Of a DNA stretch of 64,000 nucleotides, positions 1 through 12,132 are shown piece after piece; position 1 is the first letter of the stretch, and every line of letters starts with the position of its first letter. The stretch comes from Sternotherus odoratus (taxonomy: Eukaryota; Chordata; Testudines; Kinosternidae): positions 13,763,845 through 13,827,844 of the forward strand of contig JAVMKO010000022.1 in NCBI GenBank assembly GCA_032164245.1, read 5' to 3'. Made by a program: the position numbers and the translations under genes. The notes under the pieces were generated by a model. That model did not search any database and was not told the DNA's origin. It saw nothing but the letters and a program-made list of their open reading frames with translations.

Positions 1-241
1 GTAAGTCATATCAAGGTCAGTTGAACTGATTTAGAAATCCTTAACTCTTTGTTAGCAAAATATGATGTTCCTATTCCCTTAACTTGCTCTGACTCTTTTT
101 TTATGTGATGATTTGAATGGGTAAAGTGACAAAATAAACTGATATTTGAACACAAACTGTGAACAAAGGAAAACGCAGCATCCTGAACTTTGATTGTACT
201 TAAATTCACTAAGATGGAGATGATCAGCCAAGGCTGTAACA

Positions 242-669
242 CAGGGGTCTCAAACATGCGGCCCGGGGGCCACATGCGGCCCGCAAAGCCCTTCCCTGCG
301 GCCCACCAAGCTTCCTGGTGCCCCCCCTCCCCCCCCGGTCCCCCCATAACAGTTTGCAGGACGGAGGGACCAGAAGTGGAGGCTTCTCTGCTGCCTGACT
401 GAGCCGCGCGTGTTTCTAGCTCTGGACTTCCTATATTGCTCTTGCTTTGTTTGCCAAACAGCTGTTGGTGGTGCCTAGCGCTTTCCAGGAGGAAATGGGG
501 AGCTGCGTGCTCAGAGGAGGAGGTGGGGCAGGGGTGGGACCTCTTGGAAGGGGTGGAGTGGGGGCGGAGCCGGGGCAGCGAGGGCAGGGTGTGTGTCAGT
601 GGTGCGGCCCTCGGGCCAGTGCACTAGTCCTCATGCGGCCCTCATGGTCATTTGAGTTTGAGACCCCTG
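242..669 (+). mobile_element. hAT-type non-autonomous transposon (copy 1)
   Basis: The element starts caggggtctcaaac and ends gtttgagacccctg, which are inverted repeats of each other. The flanks are ctgtaaca (234-241) and cgtaacag (670-677), an 8-bp duplication typical of hAT elements if one T was later lost. The interior is GC-rich (cgg/ccc stretches) and contains no transposase. The same family recurs at 58171-58687. Short open frames inside it are not genes. Confidence 0.88.
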
Positions 670-1364
670 CGTAACAGGACTGGGAAGAACTGAAAGGGCA
701 AGCAGCCATTTAATGTTAAATTTAAAAATTCTAGGGATGTAGTTTACCGCTAGTAGGCTTAGTATGTGAGTTTGGCAACTAAGATCATTTATGACCACCT
801 TCCCACTGTACAATTGAATATGATGTGATTATACTGTACTTACCAGAATCTGCTCTCCGAAACAGTATTCTCCCCCAAGGCCCTTGCTTTTCTGCTAGGT
901 AGGTTAAACAACTCATTAGAAATATAAATGAGCAGCTGCTAGCCCTTGTGTGTGTTTGGGTTTTTTCCGTTTCTTCTGCTTTCGCTCCAAAAGAAATTAT
1001 ATAACCGTGTCTGTTTCTAGTAATCAAATAAATTACTCCTTGTCACAGATGCTTATTATCTAATATGGTAAAATATTTTGAGGGAAAATCTGGAGAACTA
1101 TTTTTAGCATCTGAAGTTATTTTGAACATATTATTTCTTAGCACTTAGTTGGGTTAATCAAAGCCAGAACAAATTACAAGAACTCTAGATACTAGTTCTG
1201 CTTTGTGACAGTCCTATTTGTTTCAGAGAAATACCCTCGGTGGTATTGTGAAGAGCCTCTAGTTCGCATCATCACCAGTAGTAACCCACCGTATTTTTAT
1301 ATCTGTCTATGGATTACAGCCTCTCATTTTTATCATCTATTTGATGTGCTTCTCTGCCCCCACC

Positions 1365-1545
1365 CCCCATTACTGTAGTGTCAGAGTGCCTTGTGGTCTT
1401 TAATGCATTTATCCTCACAACCCCCTTTTGAAGTAGGGAAAAGCTATTCCCATTTTGCAGCTGAGGGACAGAGTGGCTGTGACTTGCCTGAACTCTCACA
1501 ACTAGATTGAGTAAATCTGCAAACTTTGCCACCTCATTGTTTACC
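1365..1545 (-). repeat. MIR-type SINE fragment, reverse orientation
   Basis: Read on the minus strand it shows the MIR core and 3' part: the cctcagctgcaaaatggg-like segment (opposite 1455-1470), and a 3' tail in the ggattaaatgc style near 1400. It is diverged, with no clear target duplication. The assignment is from pattern recognition only. Confidence 0.6.
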
Positions 1546-1586
1546 CCCCTTTTCAGATCAGTTGAACAGTATTCATCCTAAAAGAG

Positions 1587-2300
1587 CAGGGGTGGGCAAA
1601 CTTTTTGGCCCAAGTATTACATCTAGGTATGGAAATTGTATGGTGGACCATGAATGTTCATGAAATTAACAATTCATGTTCAAACGGACACCACAAGTTT
1701 GTTCCAAAATCAGCACTATTAAAATAATTCTGTTGAATAATGCACTGTTAGAAAATTACATTGAGTTGCTTGTTGATTTTTACCACACAACTTTGCCCCT
1801 CTCCGTACACACATTGTACATTAGCTAAAACTTTTCAGTGTACTCCACTACATAAAAAGTTGGTAGTTTTCCTGTTTATTACTGATTTCTTAACAATCTG
1901 TTATTAGGTTTGTTGAATCCTCAATGTTTCTCGATTTGACCATGGCAATAACCAAAATATATTCAACCTATTTTAGCTTCAGAGTAAACCATAATTAAGC
2001 AATGTTGTTGTGAATCTATTTAACTCTGAAGGAAAGATATTCAAATAAACTCGATTTAATAAAGATATATTTTAGTGGGAAAAAAACATTAAAACCTCTT
2101 TGCTATTTATAAATATAATATCACAACGTATTTCAGGCACAGCGTGCCTGCAATATCAACCATGCAGTCTTTCAAAAACTCCCCTTCAGCAGAAGGCTTA
2201 CTTTGCTTAGCGATTTTAAACGCCAGAACATAACTTGTTTTTGTAGTGGCTTCCTGAGCTGTAGCTTGTTGCACATAACTTAAAAGCTCAGCAAAATATT
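1587..2300 (-). pseudogene. Decayed hAT (Charlie-like) transposon 3' part with transposase remnant
   Basis: The terminal repeat caggggtgggcaaact lies at 1587 on the + strand, which would be the 3' end of an element read on the minus strand. Upstream in that reading, minus-strand codons between about 2300 and 2107 give SYVLAFKIAKQSKPSAEGEF and LKDCMVDIAGTLC. That resembles the IAKxxKPFxEGEFLKDC block of Charlie-type hAT transposases and their domesticated relatives. No full-length frame survives. The 5' part is absent or replaced by CR1 sequence at about 2290. Confidence 0.5.
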
Positions 2301-2530
2301 TATTTGTTCTGACAAATCTATGCTGACTGTTCCTTATCACCCTATTGTCTTCTAGGTGTTTGCAAAATTGATTGCTTAATTATTTGCTCCATTATCTTTC
2401 CTGGTACTGAAGTGATTGACAATATCCAACTGTTCAAAAGTAGGATCATGAAAAAACAAACTTTGGATGCTTTGTAGAAAGTTAATTGTAGCTTCCAAGT
2501 TACAGAAATCTGGCACTGGTGCTGCAGAGG
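2280..2530 (-). pseudogene. CR1 LINE reverse-transcriptase fragment, minus strand
   Basis: The minus strand encodes SITSVPGKIMEQIIKQSI and, after a frame break, NRVIRNSQHRF. These match the CR1 reverse-transcriptase blocks S(L)TSxPGKIMEQII and NRVIRNSQHGF. Frame interruptions show it is dead. It abuts the hAT remnant, so one open frame crosses the junction of the two elements. Confidence 0.65.
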
Positions 2531-4089
2531 CATTTCTCTGGCCCTCCCTGCTGCTTCTGCCTGTACATCACAGGCAGCAGCTTGCTGTGCAGTTGGCTTT
2601 TCTTGGGTGTACAGCTTGGCCAGTGCTGATGTTTGTAACCTTTTAGTAAGCCCTTAACATCTGCTCTAATGCAGAGATTCCTTTAATTCCTTTTTTTTTG
2701 TGCATATGGCTTTCATGATTTATAATCCAAACTTCCTATGTTAGTGTAGATAATCAATTTTCTGTACTACATGTTCCGTTGCATTCCTTTTCTTATACAA
2801 CACTGAAACCAAAACCTTTAATTTTGATGCCGCATGCTATGAAGTTACATTTCTCGTCTTCGTTGAATGTAATGGTCACTCTATTGCCAGGTTATTTGAG
2901 CTTCCGTAATTTCACTTTTTCCATGAGATTGACATTGATGACACAAACTTAATTGTTACCCTGTGCCTGTATTTAACTCTGTGAATGAGTTCTATTTGCC
3001 TTTGCAATACAGGGTTTAAAAACTGTGGAAATGCTGTAGGGGAAGCACACTATCTAGTTTTGTTCTTAAAGATCTACTAATGCCTTGAGAGAGACACATT
3101 TGGTTAAAAATAACTTTGTATGCACAATTGTTCATGCCTTCCCTTTAAATAATGTGGATATATGCATAAAAACCACATATTTAAGAACCTGACCTGCACT
3201 TTGTTTGCTTCCTGAGGTTAGATGCATTTCGGGTGTCACATGACAGTTGTGGAAATAACATTTAGCAATATATAGGCCTTACAGAGTGCTTTACAAACTT
3301 CCGTTCTGCTTGTGATATCACAGCATGAAGTTTTAACTTCAGGTGGGGAATAAATGTTAGGAGAAAATGAGGCTGTCTTGACCAAATGCTGCTTTCATGC
3401 AAATACCCTTAGTCATAAAGAATAAATGAAGAAGAATACGGAAATTACAGTTATTTTCTAAATGGTAAGATTTTAAAAGCTTTCTGAGAACTGTGAAGGG
3501 GCCTTGAATTCCTTGCTCTAAAGGGTACCTCACTCTATATACTAACATCCTGATGTGACTCCGGTACTCAAACTAAAATATTTAAAATTCAGTGTAGTGG
3601 GTGTTAAATATATTCTCGAGGCATTCAAAGGGAATTTAAATCATGTGAAGTTGTTTAAGTTTTAAAATACTTACTGCATGCTGTATTAAGTGCTGCTTTC
3701 CTAGGCAATTCTTCAGAAAGTGGATCTTTTTACTTTAACTGTATTTTCTTTTCTTTTTGTAAAAATAGATCTAACTGAAAAGTTTGTGTTTTGAAAACTA
3801 ATATTTTAAAATTGCCCACGCCAGCACTGATAATTTTCAGTAACATTGATTTTTGTGTAGAAAGGATTTAAAAGTTCTTAGCCGTTTTGTAACCTAACAT
3901 CTGCTTTCCTCTAGCAGGTTGTTATATAAATAGGGAGGATGTAGAGGGAGGTGCTAGTTCTGGAGATATTTTTAATTTATTAGAAATATCTTGGCAATCC
4001 TCTTATGTACATTTTATCATCTTAATTGGAGTTGCATCCTCTGAAAGAATTCCATCACTTCCTTTTCTTTGGGCAGTTTTAAGGGTTTT

Positions 4090-4593
4090 TTGTGGGCTGA
4101 GCTTGCATAATGCCTGAAAGAGCTGAGAACAGAAGAGGGCTGCAGGAGAAATAGTCTGTATTCACTTCCTAAGAGAAGGGATCTCTGGGCAAATAAACAC
4201 GGGGGGAGAAGATGGAGAAGGGAAGTGGGAAAGAGTCTGGGGAAATAGCATCAGGGCCTGGGAAGAAGCCACAGTAGTTGCTAGATATATGGTCCCTGTG
4301 CTGAAACCCGGAGTAGTGGGTGGGCCTGAGTTCCCTTACCATCCTGTGAGGAAGTGGCATAAGAGCTGGTCTTGGACTGGAAGACTGTGGAATGGCAGAT
4401 GGACAGCTGACCCAGTGGGACTTTGATACCCTGGAAGCAGGGCTGAGTCAAAAAGAGGGAGCACCTTGAGTCCTGGAGAGAGAAGAGAGAGGCACAGTAG
4501 GGTCAGGGGGAAGGGGAGAGGGTCTGACCTGAGGTGCTAATCTCCAGACCCAGCCACAAGAAAGCACTCCAGCAGTGAGCGAACCCTGTTACA
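4090..4593. repeat. GC-rich interspersed sequence, unclassified
   Basis: This 500-bp purine- and GC-rich block stands out from AT-rich surroundings and ends near ccctgttaca. Its style resembles LTR-like repeats of turtles, but I found no terminal duplication and no coding remnant, so no class can be given. Confidence 0.3.
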
Positions 4594-5984
4594 CTCTAGC
4601 TGAGGCTGGCTTGCTTTACCTACCAGGGGTCAGGTCCCAAATTCCATGAGCAAAACAAGCACATCTCAGCTTCTGCATCCCTCTGCGCATTCGCAATAAG
4701 CATATTCCAACTCGTGAGCCTTGCAGGCATCCCCCCTGGAGTGTCCAGCCCTTCTTCCACTGGACACCCATTATTTACAGATTCGCTGCTCTCAAACGAG
4801 CAGGCCACCTTAGCTTACCAGTCTCACCTCAGATCATGAAACATTGGACCACTGCTACAACTAAAGTAGAGACTCTGGTATTAGCTATAGGCTTTTATCA
4901 TCTATGTGGACTAGCACTAGACGAGCACATAACACATTTAGAATGTTATATGCCTTTGAGGTTTTATTAATTTAGTAATCAGGATAAAAAATAATAGATT
5001 TCCCCCCATTAGTTTAGTAGGCCTTGCTACCTCATTAACACTTTGCATCTTTTCAGTATGTTTTTGTGTAAATCAAGTGGGTTTCTTAAAAATTGCCATG
5101 GTGTCTCAATAGATGTGAGCCTTACTTTCACATCAAGCTTCTCACAGAATTTCCATTTGAAACATGTTCTAAAATAGGACACCTCATAAACCGAATTAAT
5201 GCCAAGTGATTACTGAAGACTTCTGAATACCATTAAAGCCATGAGTACTACAGAGAGTGAGGCATTTAATCTCTTGCAAATCCAATAGATAAAATACACA
5301 ATAAATGATGGAAAGTTGAACTCTGAAAGTTTAGTGGCTATTTCGCTTCCTGTAAATCACCCAAGGACGTCTCTCTATCTAGGTGCCTATGCCAATCATT
5401 TCCATCATCATAATATATGAGCCTGAACCGTGGTCTGTTTTTATTTGCACTGTTGATTCTGAGGTAGCTGTGTCTGCTCACTGATGTCTCACATTTATAG
5501 CGATGTCCTTGGAAGGTGGTGTGGAGTCAGTGACAGGTAGATACACCCTTTTGCGTTTTTCCATCTATATTGGGTACCTCTCATCACTTATTTTTGTATT
5601 ATTTTTGTAACGGTCTAGATGTTTTCTGTGCTCAGGTAAGATATGAAAATGTCCTTCCCTTTTTTTCTTCTATTTAATAATGTTTTCCCCGCCCGGGACC
5701 TTTTTGTTGATAAAGGTCTCAGTAAACCTGCATGTTGAAAAGAGCTCATCCGCCTTTATACATTAATATCCATTTTTAGATTAGCTCTCAAGATAATACT
5801 GTGGCAATTATCCCAGAACCCTTTGAACAATACCCTTAATATTTACTGACAGTAGATTTTTAATTGTTTTCTGCATGTCAAATGGTTATTGTTAGTGTAA
5901 AAAAGATTTTATAACTGTTGTAAACTGCATTTTCATGTCACTAGGCGTCCCTCCTCACCTGGTATTTTAATTCTCTGCTTCTTT

Positions 5985-6325
5985 AGACCAGAGAATATGA
6001 ATGACTGTACTGGGTCAGACCATCTTGCTCCGTATCTTGTCTTCCGACAGTGGCCAGTGCCAGACTCTTTAGAGGGAGTGAAGAGAAACAGGGCAATCAT
6101 CCAGTGATACATCTCCTGTCGTTCAGTCACAGTTTCTGGCAGTCAGGCTTAGGGACAACAAGAGAGAACATGGGATGACATCTCTGACCATCTTTTCTGA
6201 TAGCCCCTGAAGGACCTGTTCTCCATTAACTGATGTAATTCTTTTTGAACCCAGTTATTGCTGACCTTCACAACATTGCCTGGGAATGAGTTCCAAGATC
6301 AGAGTGCCAGTTATGCTGAGTAGTG
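5985..6325 (-). mobile_element. CR1 LINE 3' end, minus strand
   Basis: On the + strand it reads gggtcagaccatcttgctcc, then gtcttccgacagtggccagt and later gaacccagttattgctgacc. This is the reverse of the CR1 3' untranslated region common in turtles. The copy at 24640-25990 has the same order of blocks. It is 5' truncated, as usual for CR1. Confidence 0.75.
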
Positions 6326-9300
6326 GAGAAATTTCTAAATTCATTTCAGTTCTGATGTAAGCACTTTAGAACCCAATTGTCATTGTCTAAAGGTTGCTGT
6401 TTCAGTCCACTGCTCCATCTAGCTACCTGTTCAGACCACCTGATTCTTTCAGTTTTTGGAGCCAAGAAGTAAAAATGTCATTCTATCACCCACCTACTCT
6501 TTCAAAAGTCTATTCTGTGCCTTGATTTATCCTTAGACAGTGAATGTAAACATTTAGCATGTCTGCAAAATCAAGTACAAATTTGATTTTGACAGTTTCT
6601 GACTTCACATCAAATCGGTCTGGGTTATGAAGTCCAGGGATCTCTGTTTATGCTTTGGTCTCCCCAGCTACCCAAGCAGAAAATGCCATGTTCAACAGCT
6701 TAGTCTCTATTGCTGATGTGGAACAAATTCCAATCCTGATTCATATGGGATTTGCTGATATTTTGTTTTATTTCTCTACCTGTCTATATTTCTGGTTGTC
6801 ATCTTGATTAAAAAGTACACTTTTTTCCCTTGTAAAATTTGTACTTGCTCTAGGAAACTGAAGATTGATTGTGGTCTTCTATATCCTACTGAATTTGCCA
6901 CTTAAGTTAAAATATAGTTTTCCTTTCTGCGTTAGGCTTTTTACAAAGTTTGTTGAGATAGTGGATTCCTTATGTGGTCTATTTAGTTGTTTGTTTATAA
7001 GCAGTACTTCGCTTGTTAAACATGTAGTTGTGTTTGAAGGCTGCAGTGCACATGGACTTTGATTTACCAAGCTCTGTTTGTCAATGTGTCAGTTGTCACA
7101 AATGTTTTACAGTTCAAGGATAATTTAAATGCCTTTTGCTGGTTAAAGAAACTGACATTTCTGTGAGCATAAAGGTTATGGAAAAAATAGATTCTAAACC
7201 CAGAAATAGTCTTGGCAATAGAAATGTATAATTTGGAAGTGTGGACTCTAATGAAAACCCTAATACTTCAGGTATTTGAGCAAGTTTCATTATGTATCCC
7301 TTAAATTTATATATACAAGTATTGAGATTGATTTGTGTGAGAACCTAAACTTCCATGCTTTCTCTTCCAAATCACTTTCACTGACTATGCTTCCTTACTA
7401 TAAAGAGAACAAAAATATTTACTGAATATTGTTAAGGCCCTAAGTTAAATTTTATTTAATGGGATAGGAGTATCTACCAGAAAATCTATTGGTGAAATTC
7501 AAACTCAAGCTCGGTATGTTAATTTCTCTCTATATATACAACCCATAGATTTGTAGGAATATTGAGGCAGTCTTAGGGTTTGTAAATATTAAGAACAACT
7601 TTGTACTTCAACAATTATAGACACTTTCCATTAAGTTACCATATAATTAACTGTCTTATACAGATCTCGGGCAGTGTTCACATAACCTCATTATTTTCTG
7701 TGGACAAAGTTAAATTTAACTGTATTGAATTAATAAGTGTAATATATTTTTATTAGTAAATAATGCTGGTTATTACTCAGATTATCATGGTTCATCACAG
7801 AATCCATAATATTTTTCTCTTTTTAAAAATGTCATGGCTGTTAGCTCTCTGGAGCTTTCATAAAAAATAATTCCAGCACTCATATCTGTTAAGATAATCT
7901 TCCAAATATGACCGAGTGAAACCAGTGTAGTGCTAACTTCTCACAACAAGCAGTGAATCTTCAGAGCATGCTCTTTCTCTGTATAAAGATCTAGAGGAAT
8001 TTAGAAGAATAGAAAATGCTTTGCTGGAATACAACATACTGTTAGTTTTAGAAGAATTGCTTTATCAATATTTAGTATTATGGATTTTTCTTATTTTGAA
8101 TAATTTATTTAAATACATTTAAATTAAAAAATAAACAATATATTTCTATAAGAAATGCCAATTAGAAGTGGCCTTAATTCAGTTTAGGTTAATTCATTTC
8201 CAAAGTAAATTAAGAAGTGAATTAAAGACCCTTTAGTTTTGAATGGTGGGTGTTTTTTTTATTGTACCTCCAGGATATTAAATATAAACTCATCAGGGTT
8301 CAAGTAGCCCAATTCATTAAAAGCAACGACTGTGTAAAAATCTGGAAGAAATTTTAAGCAGGGTGGGAAAAGGAAACCCCTTACAGCACTGATCAAGATG
8401 CAGTATCTTATGCTCAGTAGATTACCTTGTGTCCGGTGTCAATAGCTTTGAAATAAAAAGGAAAAACCAAAATACAGAATACATTTTTACCTTGACGATT
8501 CAAAATGCCTAGTATTCATGTGTTTATGACTGGGGTTAATTATAATAAATGTTCAATTAACTAACTTCCTTGCTTGAGAATTCAATAAAGGAAGCTAAGT
8601 GAGTTGGTTTTCTGTGGTCTAAACAGAAACATACATTCATGCAGGAGCATTATTTTAATTACAGGCAAAAATTGTTAACTTTATTTTTTTTAATTAGCCT
8701 TAATACCAGTGCAGTGTTTATCTACTTAAGTTACCTTTGCTACAGGAAACAATTGATGCCCAGTTTTAGCAGAGATTGTCCTGATTTGTGCTTTGATGTC
8801 TGTAAAACTGCTTTTCCTTTTTTTGTACCTGCGAACTGTATACTTTGTAGCATTCTTCTGAAAACAAAAATACAAGAAAGAGGTTGATTGTATTGAAAAG
8901 CTTTTGGGACCTTGATGATTTCAAAATTTAAATTGTAGAACCAAATTTGAGACATGAAAAGTACTGAAAAAACCTAAAGATGTAAAAAGCTATTTGATAT
9001 TCTTGATCAAAGATAAATATTGGGTCAAAGCAAGAGAGAGCAGATTTGACTGGAAAGGTTTATTTTCACCTTGTACCAAAAAAACTCTTTAAACGTTTTC
9101 ATCCACATTTGTGCTTCAGACACTTCCCGTGATGCATTATTTCATAATATGGAAGAATTCCATAGTATTAGCAACAGCTGTCATATAGTATGTCCATTGG
9201 ATGACTAGACCTACACTGAATGACCTAATTAATGTCCTTCATAATTTCACTGTTCAGTTTACATATGGTCATTTAGGACTTGGTGTATTCTCAGGAGGTA

Positions 9301-10344
9301 ACTTGATCAAAATCTTATTTTCTTTTCCCAAGCAGACTCTTCTGAATGAGGCAGGATTACCTGCATCTCTAGTGTCACTTAGTGCATCTAGGGTTAGCTA
9401 CATCTCCAAGCAAAGGCAGAAACAAAAATGCTAGCTAGTGGGTGCCCTGTAAGGAATTAATCACAATGCATGAAAAATAGGAAAAAGGCTCTTGTATCTT
9501 AATTATTACTTGATTTAAATGCGACATTTGAGTTTCCACCATACTTAAATATGAATAACTTGGAAAAACCTCTGATTTCATTAAGATTACTCTCTGGATG
9601 TTAATGCTTTATTCAAAGATAGGAAAAGATCTCAGCACATAATTTGATCATAGTAAAATATTTATGGAAGAAGACAGCTTATAGGAAAAGTAGAGAAAAA
9701 GAAATGAGATGGGAGCCATGAAAATTGGAGTGAACTGCCATTAGAACAACATGTATTACAGTTGCTCTAAGTCCAGAATGGAATCTTGTATAAAGATGTA
9801 TTTGCCACTGTAAAATTTTGTAGGTTTGGGAAAGTATTTAAAGGGGTCTTAATTTTTTTCATTTTAGTTTTCTTAATCTGATATTTTACTAGTTAAGTGG
9901 CAATATGCTAATAGTGCTTGCTTGAAATTATTTTGAATAAGAATGTTCTGTTAATTTACCCATTAACGAGCTTAATTGTAATACTTAAAATGGAAGTCTC
10001 TTACATCACGCTAGCTAACCACATTAGATGAAATACTGGGTTGGATTCTATTTCGGTATACCCTTTTTATTAGAGCAAATTAACCTATACTTTAGCAGGT
10101 AAGTATGTGATTTGAAAGAAAGTCAGACCAAGAATACATTCTTTAATATTAAAAAGAGTTGTTGGGGAAGTTCCATTACTTGTAATGTGTTAGCTTATAG
10201 TTCCTGTCTTCATCTAATAATCAAACCTTTTTAATTTTGGTGGATGTGATCAGAGCAAGGATGAATGTGGAGTTAGTTAAATTAAGAAGTTTAGGTCAGA
10301 TTAAACCAGCAGTACAAGCAGGGCGGTCCTGTATGCTGTGTCAC
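6326..10344. other. Intron 1 segment without recognised features
   Basis: AT-rich, repeat-poor sequence. Open frames are short and have no family resemblance. I see no splice-bounded exon that would fit MAGI3 here. Confidence 0.7.
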
Positions 10345-10760
10345 CAAGATATTTATAACCGGTATGGCATACTGGAAAGAGAAGGAACACAGAATGTGGG
10401 GCTGCAGCCCCACCACCCCCAGCCCTTCTACACAGGGTCTCCTTCATCTGTACAGCAGCTGTGCTGGCGAAGCTACAGCTGTGGGGCCGCCCGGTTGCCC
10501 CACATTCTGCTCCTTTCAAACTGCGATTCCTGGGAGTTCAGGGCTCTCCTGGGAACCACAGTGGGGAAAGGAGCAGACACCCCCCTCCCCTCCCAACCCT
10601 GCCCCATGCCTTTCCACTGAGCTGCGTCTCCTCTGGTTCCCAGCAGCAGCTGTGTCAGAGGACAGGGGGTGGTACTGGTGGTCCCTGGGTGAGCCCTGAA
10701 CTTCAGATGGTAGTGCAAAAATCTAGTGCTCCCTTCCAGACACTGGGCCTTTTTGCTTCA
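10345..10760. repeat. GC-rich interspersed repeat, unclassified
   Basis: An abrupt GC-rich block begins at ataaccggtatggcatactg and runs to about 10760. The start resembles a repeat seen widely in turtle sequence, but I cannot name it. The several 80-127 codon open frames on both strands are a by-product of the high GC content. Confidence 0.35.
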
Positions 10761-10802
10761 GCAATAAATTTAGTGAGGAAATAAAAGCAAATTATTCTTA
10801 AA

Positions 10803-10903
10803 CGTCATTCTGTCTTTAAAGGCATAGACGTCTACTTACATTGACAGAGGAATTTTTCTGTCAATGTTAAGTAAACTTCTATACCTTTAAAAACTGAATG
10901 ATG
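10803..10903. repeat. Near-palindromic hairpin, about 43-nt arms and 8-nt loop
   Basis: The arm at 10806-10848 pairs with the arm at 10857-10900. They agree apart from five mismatches and one bulged base. Three mismatches are C/A on the + strand, which would be G/U wobbles in a minus-strand transcript. Weaker pairing extends about 3 nt outward. It could be a small palindromic MITE or a hairpin RNA source. It sits in intron 1, just upstream of a mariner-type element. Confidence 0.75.
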
Positions 10904-10996
10904 CATTTCAGCTTGGTATGGTGACTGTACTTGGAAGGCATACTTCATATGACCGGCGCTCATGATGGTGGTATTTTATTTATGTACTCTCAGCAC

Positions 10997-11389
10997 TTCA
11001 CTGAAAACCTCGATATAAGGCCGAAAGTCCGTTATTTAATAATTTTTTTAAATTATTAAATAACGGACTTTCGGCTGACAATGGACACCCCCTCGCCCGA
11101 ATTAGTCCATTATATGGAGGTTTTACGTCCGGGAGCCGTCAACCCGCCCGCCCGGGTCCCGGCTGTTGGGACCCGGGCGGGAGCCATCAGCCTGCCCGCG
11201 GGCGGGAACCGGCAGCGAGCTCTCCTGCTGCCGGGACCCGGGCGGAAGCCGGCAGCCCACCCGCCGCAGGCGGGACCCGGCAGCCGGCAGCCCGCCCGCC
11301 CGCAGGCGGGACCCCGAAAAATGGATTTCGGATGCAGCGGAAATTTTGTCCGTTGCATCCGAAGTCCGTTAAATCGGGGGTTTACTGTA
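10997..11389 (+). mobile_element. Tc1/mariner-type MITE with hairpin and GC-rich core
   Basis: The left end (ctgaaaacctcgatataa) and right end (ttaaatcgggggtttactg then TA at 11388) are imperfect inverted repeats. Inside, a perfect 26-nt inverted repeat (11020-11045 with 11050-11075) leaves a 4-nt loop. A conserved block ggacaccccctcgcccgaat (11083-11102) follows, then about 200 bp of CG-rich tandem-like sequence. The block, the AT-rich stem and the right end recur at 54834-55001. The TA target duplication is clear only on the right. Confidence 0.72.
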
Positions 11390-11581
11390 TATATAGAGGA
11401 GGAGCTTACAGTCTGAATTAGATAAAACATGATGAGTAATGATCAGGTGGCACAAAGGAAGTGCAAGCACTGCTGGAGAGGAAAGATTAGTAGGGAATTT
11501 TGAAGCAAGGAGTGCTTGTTGAATAGATGGAGGGATGCTGCTCTGATTATAGAGGATAGTATGAAAAAGGCCTAGAGTCTT

Positions 11582-12127
11582 TGGTGACGGAAGAGAACGC
11601 GAGCCTTGTTGCACAATGGCTCGTTTCCTTTGGAGGTGTCCCAATTTACCTTCAAAGAACAGGCAGGCCCTGGAGAAAGCTTGAATGCAAAAGTTTATTC
11701 GCTAGTGAAGTGAAGCCACAGAGATAGCTCTCAAATGATGGCTTCCCCTCATACATCATTACAAGACTTTTTATATGGTTCTTTACATGGAGGAGGAGGC
11801 AAGAAGGGCCTCATGCAAATTAACAGGTGAAAAACATGACGTTGTTTCCTATCTATTTACTTATTTGTCTAGAAAGAACAGGACATACAAACACAAAGTT
11901 CCTATCATGAAATGGTACATATGGGGTAAGAATACATGCAGATATGAGCTAAAACAGATGAGGTAAGACAAACGTATAAAATGTACAGGACAAGATAGGA
12001 GTTTGAACCCTGTGAGGCCCAGTAGTGCCTCCAGGAATGCATAACACAAGATAAGAATTTAAAGCAGCCCAGAGCTAGTTACACAGCTTCAGTAAGACAT
12101 TTTCCTATATTTTAACCTTTTCTTACA
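11582..12127 (-). mobile_element. Solo LTR of an endogenous retrovirus, minus strand
   Basis: A 546-bp segment starts TG and ends CA on both strands and is flanked by a perfect 5-bp duplication, gtctt, at 11577-11581 and 12128-12132. Read on the minus strand it has a TATAAAAA box (11768-11775), then about 70 nt later an AATAAA polyadenylation signal (11694-11699), then a U5-like segment. This is the U3-R-U5 layout of an LTR. No gag, pol or env sequence adjoins it, so it is a solo LTR left by recombination between two LTRs. The retroviral class is not determined; a 5-bp duplication is common to class II/III-type and some other retroviruses. Confidence 0.82.
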
Positions 12128-12132
12128 GTCTT

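Larger units (their letters stand above)
670..5984. other. Intron 1 segment, largely unannotated between listed repeats
   Basis: Outside the MIR, hAT, CR1 and GC-rich blocks listed separately, this stretch is AT-rich sequence without convincing exons, long open frames or recognisable repeats. Confidence 0.7.

Noticed and set aside
1..6. gtaagt at the very start, which could be a donor
   Set aside because: No exon sequence is available before it, so nothing can be concluded.
10237..10784. Overlapping 80-127 codon frames on both strands
   Set aside because: Caused by a GC-rich repeat block; no conserved motif and mutually overlapping.
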